Assembly (NCBI RefSeq): GCF_000685155.1
Contig: NZ_JMIY01000007.1
Coordinates: 189,816-236,940, forward strand
Reading direction: 5' to 3'
DNA length: 47,125 bases
DNA from: Candidatus Methanoperedens nitratireducens
GTDB lineage: Archaea; Halobacteriota; Methanosarcinia; Methanosarcinales; Methanoperedenaceae
Part shown: piece after piece, positions 42,898 to 47,125 of the stretch
How positions within the stretch are numbered: the first letter of the stretch is position 1
Layout of the letters: each line of letters starts with the position of its first letter
Translations under genes and position numbers: made by a program
The notes under the pieces: model-generated
What the model saw: the letters and a program-made list of their open reading frames with translations, nothing else
Told to the model about the DNA's origin: nothing
Databases searched by the model: none

Positions 42898-44022
42898 ATG
42901 GATATTCTTGATACCTCTACGCACACAAAAGAAGAATCAGTCAGGATTCTCTCAGAAGAACTGGAAAAATACCCCATTTTAATATTTACCGGGCCGCAGG
43001 GAGGTGGAAAAACAACCCTGGCTATCCAGATGCTCTCAGAGAATACTGGAGCTATGTTTGAAGGGAGGGCGCGTTCAGCCCAGCCTGTGGTACTTATCAG
43101 GAAAGATTTTGTTGAAAGAATGAAAGGGGAGCTCTACGAAAAGAGAAAGCTTCCGATCTTTGAAGGCGATGAGCCTGTATTTGTCGATGTTTCGATCTAC
43201 GACCAGGTTAAATTGCTGGTCGAGAGCATATTCGATGTGATGGAGCTTGGAGAGCCTGAGTTAATCAAGCAGATATCGTTATTGACCCAGAAATTAGGCG
43301 CGGTACCAAAAGCAATTGAACTTACAGCCAGTGATGAGGAACTCATAAAAAGGAGACTTGCACGCCACCTTGATGCAAAAGAGCGGCTTTCTACCTTAAT
43401 TGAAAAAGAGAAGAAGTACGGGATAGAATCAAACCTGCTGGGCATTCAGGGAGCAAAGATCACTGATATCTTAAAGCGCGATGGTGTGGCAGATTATTCA
43501 GAGGATCAGATCTCAAGGACGATCAAGGATTTTGACAGGATAATCCCCACAATGGATATGTCCCTGGTTGATTGCTTGATAATGATGATCGAAATCTCAA
43601 ACAACGAGAATAAAGAGAGCGGTTTTATTGTACTTCACACGGATGAAGGTGAGAATATCATAAGCGACCTTGTTGTGGGAAAACATACCAATTCCCTCAT
43701 CGGCGTCACGCTCCTTGAGATATATGTGGGCTTCAGGCAGAACAGGTCTCTTTACCGTGCATACAAGCATGAAAAGGATGGAAAACTTGAGGTCATTCAC
43801 TCATATACTCCGACTCTTCAGGAGATGGAGTTCATGACAAATCCATGGACTCCGCCATGCGCTGATAATCCGATAATGTCATCTGCTGATGCTGCAGCAG
43901 CAGAGAGGTTTGATATCATGGTGTCTGTGGTTGAAGCTGACGGGAAAGTGGAGTCATCGAGTAAGAAGAGGAAAAAAGAGCTTGAAGAGATTGTTTCTGA
44001 TATGATGGAAATAGAAGAATAA
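42898..44022 (+). CDS. P-loop NTPase of unknown function
   Basis: 374 residues from the ATG at 42898; upstream in-frame codons run through the hairpin and look non-coding. The Walker A motif GPQGGGKTT is at 32-40 (FTGPQGGGKTTLAIQML). No clear Walker B or known family domain is visible. A charged helical middle part (about 130-240) and an Ala-rich stretch near the end (SADAAAAERFDIMVS) precede a Lys/Glu-rich tail. The gene follows the thermosome gene by 90 bp. A link to folding is speculative. Confidence 0.6.
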   Translation: MDILDTSTHTKEESVRILSEELEKYPILIFTGPQGGGKTTLAIQMLSENTGAMFEGRARSAQPVVLIRKDFVERMKGELYEKRKLPIFEGDEPVFVDVSIYDQVKLLVESIFDVMELGEPELIKQISLLTQKLGAVPKAIELTASDEELIKRRLARHLDAKERLSTLIEKEKKYGIESNLLGIQGAKITDILKRDGVADYSEDQISRTIKDFDRIIPTMDMSLVDCLIMMIEISNNENKESGFIVLHTDEGENIISDLVVGKHTNSLIGVTLLEIYVGFRQNRSLYRAYKHEKDGKLEVIHSYTPTLQEMEFMTNPWTPPCADNPIMSSADAAAAERFDIMVSVVEADGKVESSSKKRKKELEEIVSDMMEIEE

Positions 44023-44026
44023 ACTA

Positions 44027-44137
44027 CCATAATCACCCCATCGCTCACTACTATGCTCAAGTTTCCGTCGTGACCGGGGACGTCACATCACGATAAGGCC
44101 ACTTCTGGTTCACTTGCTGTTTTATGTTTCGAGGCAC
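44027..44137 (-). mobile_element. Truncated 5' fragment of the group II intron-like element (copy 1)
   Basis: From 44121 to 44027 it matches 45270-45176 at 92 of 95 positions. It starts with the same GTGCCTC end at 44137 (minus strand) and lacks the about 150-bp segment present in copy 2 between that end and the shared 95 bp. It stops abruptly 5 bp from the stop codon of the P-loop gene. No domain V follows. A CCGACC/GGTCGG hairpin (44152-44165) lies just outside the GTGCC end. Confidence 0.6.
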
Positions 44138-44283
44138 GCCAGTCACTACTCCCGACCGAGGTCGGAGGCATCAACGCACATGCTCGATGGTTTATTCCGT
44201 TGTTGGTTTACACTATTTCAGTGTTTTAATTCAGGCGCAGAAATTCAATAGAGAAACAAATGTTTGGAGTAAGCAGCTTGTCG

Positions 44284-44529
44284 TTAAGCCGTCTGCTCCA
44301 TATTTGATTTTTCAGCAACAGCAACATATTCTGCAAATGATTTTGATTCTGGAATAGGTAATTTATCCTCCAATAATCCCTTTATATGCATTTCAATAGC
44401 TTCATACATATTCTTTTCAGCTTCTTCGCGAGTGGCGCCTGTAGCCACGCATCCCGGTAAATCCGGCGAATATGCTGAATAGTTATTATTTACCTTTTCG
44501 ATCACTACAAGGAACCGATACATTTTCAC
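44284..44529 (-). CDS. HicB-family antitoxin
   Basis: 81 residues with the HicB partial RNase H-like fold: YRFLVVIEKVNNNYSAYSPDLPGC and GATREEAEKNMYEAIEMH. The overlap with the hicA stop (ATGA) shows that toxin and antitoxin are translated together, toxin first. Its stop codon is followed by the copy 1 group II intron-like region. Confidence 0.88.
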   Translation of the reverse strand: MKMYRFLVVIEKVNNNYSAYSPDLPGCVATGATREEAEKNMYEAIEMHIKGLLEDKLPIPESKSFAEYVAVAEKSNMEQTA

Positions 44530-44720
44530 TTCACCTTCTTCAATTGAGCTTGCTTTAATATACTGTTTAATGTTCCTGCCGACAAATCATCACTTGGATG
44601 ACCTGCGATTGTTACTCTGCCTGGTTTGGTTGGATGCTTATATTGTTGATGACTGCCTTTTGTAGTAACAAGATACCAACCGTCGGCTTTTAGCAATTTT
44701 ATGATTTCACGTATTTTCAT
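44526..44720 (-). CDS. HicA-family toxin
   Basis: 64 residues, full length. The HicA double-stranded RNA-binding fold is visible: REIIKLLKADGWYLVTTKGSHQQYKHPTKPGRVTIAGH, with the catalytic His in GSHQQ. HicA cuts mRNA when free of HicB. It lies upstream of hicB, the usual toxin-first order. A TTAAATATAC element about 35 bp upstream may be its promoter. Confidence 0.9.
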   Translation of the reverse strand: MKIREIIKLLKADGWYLVTTKGSHQQYKHPTKPGRVTIAGHPSDDLSAGTLNSILKQAQLKKVK

Positions 44721-44875
44721 TGTAATCTGTATTTATGTATATTTAACCATAACTCGATGTACTTTATAATTTTATGCTTTTTATATTCTTTCCTATTCGC
44801 ACCTGAATTTTAGCTTTTCATGTGGAGTTCTGGCTTTCCATCGCCAGTCAGGAGCATGAATCCGAGCGCGGAGAG

Positions 44876-45443
44876 GTAGAGTAAAGAGGAGGTCTTTCAA
44901 CCTCCGCCTCCTCATCAAACTGCACGGACGGATTTCCCGTATGCAGCTTTCGTCTGGCTTTTCCCTTTGCAAGATAGACTCAATTCTGATCAAATAGCAA
45001 TGGCTAAAGAACTTGGGATGAATCCAAAGAAGTTTGGAAGTTTAGCACCTAACAAATCAGAACCATGGAAGGGACCTTTGGGGGAATTCATCGAAGAATG
45101 TTATTGGAAAAGATTCAAAAAACGAGAGCTATTTAAAGATTAAAGCCTACAAGCGGTCACTCGCCGCCATCCCTGCCATGATCACCCCATCGCTCACTAC
45201 TCTGCTCAAGTTTCCGTCGTGACTGGGGACGTCACATCACGATAAGGCCACTTCTGGTTCACTTGCTGTTCAGGGCTGTGGTTTACGATACTTGGAACTC
45301 CGCACCATGCTTCACAGCATCGCACTTCCCGTTCTCTTCATTCGAGAGCAGACTCGAATGGTGGGATTTCAACCCCAGAGACATTTTGTTATTATTTTCT
45401 GATGTCTTATTTGTCATACCTTCTCTCTTATGTTTTGAGGCAC
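44876..45443 (-). mobile_element. Degenerate group II intron without reverse transcriptase (copy 2)
   Basis: The 3' end has a complete domain V at 44917-44949: lower stem AAGCTGCA with TGCAGTTT, the AGC catalytic triad, a bulge, and an upper stem with GAAA loop. A domain VI-like hairpin and a ...CTAC end follow at 44876. The 5' end GTGCC is at 45443, and structured sequence reaches to about 45150. Where domain IV should carry the reverse transcriptase there is only a reversed gene fragment (44970-45143). The whole is 568 nt. Ribozyme activity cannot be judged. A hairpin (CGAAAT/ATTTCG, 45459-45472) just upstream of the 5' end resembles class C targets. Confidence 0.6.
44970..45143 (+). pseudogene. 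Fragment of a conserved small bacterial-type protein inside the intron
   Basis: An open frame of about 57 codons (from 44970; ATG at 45000) reads RLNSDQIAMAKELGMNPKKFG, then EPWKGPLGEFIEECYWKRF. This matches the end of a widespread small conserved protein (AKELGMNPKKFG ... EPWK.PL..FIE..Y). The 5' part of the gene is missing; the fragment lies antisense inside the intron remnant. It probably was cut off when the intron or another element inserted. Confidence 0.55.
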
Positions 45444-45557
45444 GCCAGTAACGGACACCGAAATAAATTTCGATGCATCATTGCCCATGCTCGATACTTT
45501 TGCATCTTCTGATGGTTTCCTGTTCTTTATGTTTCTTTTCAGGCGCAGAATTATCTA

Positions 45558-45779
45558 TCACAACAACTTTTCAAATTCTTCCACAGTAAGCCCGGCAGCT
45601 TTAATCAAGTGCCTTAACAATCCTGGTTTTAATTCCTTATGCTTTGGAACAGATAACGTTACCTTAGATCCTTCTTTCCTTAGAACCACATGACTACCTA
45701 CCTGGCGATGAGGAATCCAGCCGACCTTGGAAAATGCCTTGATGGCTTCAATTCCTGAAATTATTGGGAGTTTGGGCAT
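45558..45779 (-). CDS. HicA-family toxin (YcfA-like)
   Basis: 73 residues, full length. HicA features are IEAIKAFSKVGWIPHRQVGSHVVLRKEG, with the catalytic His in GSHVV, and PKHKELKPGLLRHLIKAAGL at the end. It follows hicB with a TGATG overlap, so in this module the antitoxin is upstream, opposite to the 44.5-kb pair. The region 3' of it is the second group II intron-like copy. Confidence 0.9.
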   Translation of the reverse strand: MPKLPIISGIEAIKAFSKVGWIPHRQVGSHVVLRKEGSKVTLSVPKHKELKPGLLRHLIKAAGLTVEEFEKLL

Positions 45780-45997
45780 CAGGCAACCACATCAATTACT
45801 TGAGTTGAGGGCTTTGTCAAATACGACTTAATTTCATCTTCAGCAAGGGATTCAAGGCATGCCTGTATAGCTTCTTTGATGTTTTCCAGAGCCTCTTCTA
45901 CTGTTTCCCCCTGTGAAAAACAGCCAGGAAGGCTTGGACAGCTAACGACATAGCCTCCAACTTCTTCGTCTTTTTCTAGGACGACTTTAAAACGCAT
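45779..45997 (-). CDS. HicB-family antitoxin
   Basis: 72 residues: RFKVVLEKDEEVGGYVVSCPSLPGC and GETVEEALENIKEAIQACL are the HicB core. No separate DNA-binding domain is present, so any autoregulation would need the complex. It is the upstream gene of the hicBA pair and overlaps hicA by TGATG. Confidence 0.9.
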   Translation of the reverse strand: MRFKVVLEKDEEVGGYVVSCPSLPGCFSQGETVEEALENIKEAIQACLESLAEDEIKSYLTKPSTQVIDVVA

Positions 45998-46055
45998 ACC
46001 ATTCTTTATTAAAGTTTATGTTTAAATTCCTTATGCTTGTTGATATTTTAACTTG

Positions 46056-46473
46056 AACAGTAGTTGGCAATGTACGTAAATATAGGATCATTTTCAAACA
46101 TTTTAAAACTGATAAAGTCTTTTTTGTAGTTAAAGTAATTAGCCTCAAAGTTTAGCTTTAGTTTGCGTGATCAGTTGCAGCATATAGTAAACTCACCGCA
46201 AAGGACGCAAAGTTCGCAAAGGAATTTGCGGCTACTCTTTGTGTTCTTTGCGCTCTGGTATGAAAAAGTCCGTTACCGATACTTTTTCATGTTCATTTAT
46301 GAACAACAGTTCATGGCTAACTTTGCGGTGTTTAATCTAATCAATCCACAGAATATTTCAGAAGACTGCGGATATTTGAGCCTCCTATAATGGCTATAAT
46401 TCACGGTTAGTTACTATATATACAAGCAAATTATAACAATAAATAGAGTATTTCTACTTTGCCAACTACTGTT
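46056..46473. mobile_element. MITE-like element with 15-bp inverted ends
   Basis: AACAGTAGTTGGCAA (46056-46070) and its exact reverse complement (46459-46473) bound 418 bp without a credible gene. Flanking bases extend the match with a few mismatches. Inside lie a CGCAAAGGACGCAAAG / CTTTGTGTTCTTTGCG pair, GAAAAAGT/ACTTTTTC arms and TGTTCAT/ATGAACA arms, so most of it can fold. The end motif TTGCCAACTACTG recurs at 7298-7310. No flanking target duplication is evident. Confidence 0.5.
46193..46255. repeat. Dispersed CGCAAAGGACGCAAAG-type repeat
   Basis: Two near-palindromic halves face each other around 46215-46235. Related but shorter sequence occurs at 46745-46860 (sharing CTGGTATGAAAAAGT) and 19838-19870. 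No coding content. Such repeats are widespread in intergenic regions of many prokaryotes; the function is unknown. Confidence 0.5.
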
Positions 46474-46477
46474 TAAG

Positions 46478-46860
46478 GGTACAGGGCTTGTTAGCGTTTT
46501 TTGCCTATTAAGCTTTTTCGCCGCTAGTAAAGTTCTGGGTAGAAATGTATTTTTCAACCACTTCCCAGCCCTGCCCAACCGAGCCATGATAGCAACAAGG
46601 AACCCAGAGATGATCTTCAAATCTTTAAAAGTCGGCGCAGGGCTTCAATGTGGGGCGACTATAAAGGTACGCTGCAAGCCTTACCCACCTGGCTTGCCAT
46701 TTCCTTCGAAGTCACCTGCACCAGATAATGTTACGTGTATGATCTCATATAAGTAAGACGCAAAGAGACGTTATCACGATAAACATAGTTAAGAAATCCT
46801 TATTGTAGCCTCTGTGTTCTCTGTACCTGGTATGAAAAAGTTCAACTATATAGCATCTTA
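46478..46860. other. Gene-poor stretch with no supported gene
   Basis: The minus strand has a 68-codon open frame at 46414-46620, but it overlaps the inverted end of the MITE-like element and lacks a ribosome-binding site. No family is recognised in any frame. I see no gene here; the bases may be the remains of a decayed element. The degenerate CGCAAAG-type repeat occupies 46745-46860. Confidence 0.5.
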
Positions 46861-46890
46861 GACTCAGATGTGGTTGAGCTAATATAACAA

Positions 46891-46943
46891 CGAACTGGTA
46901 CAAACTCGATACGAACTCGGGCTGATGAGTTCGTACCAGTTCG
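46891..46943. repeat. Large imperfect hairpin with an internal duplication
   Basis: The arms CGAACTGGTAC (46891-46901) and GTACCAGTTCG (46933-46943) pair perfectly. An inner pair, ACGAACTC (46911-46918) with GAGTTCGT (46927-46934), shares bases with the outer arm. The 5' arm holds two copies of TAC[A/G]AACTCG, so an 11-nt bulge or alternative pairing results. It lies in noncoding sequence. An element end or an RNA structure is possible. Confidence 0.6.
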
Positions 46944-47125
46944 GTGCGACAAGAAAGCTATGCTATGAATTGCCAACGAGCTACCCCTTCCATCTGGGGT
47001 AATCTTACCGGGATGTGCTTTTGCAGTAATGCAGAGGTGCAAAGCTCCTGGGACAATGTGAAGACATCTAAAAATCCAATTTAGACAATTTGCTAAGATA
47101 AGGATGTCATGGAGAAGTTAAAATG

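Noticed and set aside
45283-45417. 44-codon open frame starting MTNKTSENNNKMSLGLKSHH after GAGAGAAGG
   Set aside because: It lies in the part of the intron remnant expected to fold as domain I and matches no protein I know. The hairpins in the same bases explain the sequence better.
46414-46620. 68-codon open frame on the minus strand
   Set aside because: No ribosome-binding site, overlap with the inverted end of the MITE-like element, and no recognisable family.

Overview
The window is a methanogen-type (Methanosarcinales-like) euryarchaeal chromosome segment. It contains the archaeal exosome/proteasome/RNase P superoperon, a thermosome, RpoP, archaeal Rpp30/Pop5, SBDS, a Brix protein, and a large surface protein with two S-layer domains of the Methanosarcinales type. 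The start contexts carry archaeal Shine-Dalgarno sites (GGAGG, GGTGA) and BRE/TATA-like promoters. An ANME-2d/Methanoperedens-like host would fit, but I cannot prove the genus from sequence alone.

Layout. 0.3-4.4 kb: S-layer type surface protein. 4.4-7.8 kb: short single genes (deazaflavin oxidoreductase, DUF22 protein, zinc protein, cyclophilin), a VapBC pair and UspA. 7.8-15.3 kb: a seven-gene membrane complex related to Hyf/complex I, whose catalytic subunit has lost the [NiFe] cysteines (an Ehr-type complex). 15.4-23.4 kb: a MoxR / DUF58 / two-vWA membrane operon, interrupted by a frameshifted HicAB module and carrying a 62-bp tandem hairpin repeat in the moxR-DUF58 gap. 23.5-29 kb: a YHS-like metal-binding protein, a FabG-like SDR, a fused ADP-forming acyl-CoA synthetase/GNAT, tRNA-Ser(CGA) and a TlyA-like methyltransferase. 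29-34 kb: an accessory island with TauE, four integron attC-like sites, cassette-like genes, a relic of a tyrosine recombinase and a broken zinc-ribbon gene. 34-40.9 kb: Vms1-like, Brix, RpoP, L37Ae, Rrp42, Rrp41, Rrp4, SBDS, PsmA, Pop5 and Rpp30, all on the minus strand. 41.1-44 kb: thermosome and an unrecognised P-loop protein. 44-47.1 kb: mobile-element debris, with two HicAB modules, an RT-less group II intron remnant and its 5' fragment, a MITE-like element and a large hairpin.

The most interesting region is 30.0-33.6 kb. Four sites carry a GTTRRRY core and inverted arms, and one has a 16-bp stem with a two-base bulge. Three of the four lie directly 3' of minus-strand genes or gene relics, as in integron cassettes, and a decayed tyrosine recombinase C-terminus sits at one end. 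The best preserved cassette encodes a PD-(D/E)XK nuclease fused to an EVE/PUA-like domain, a likely defence protein. I read this as a degenerate archaeal integron-like (CALIN-like) array. The second notable region is 44.0-45.6 kb, where a domain V/VI pair and a repeated 5' segment mark a miniature group II intron with a foreign gene fragment in place of its reverse transcriptase.
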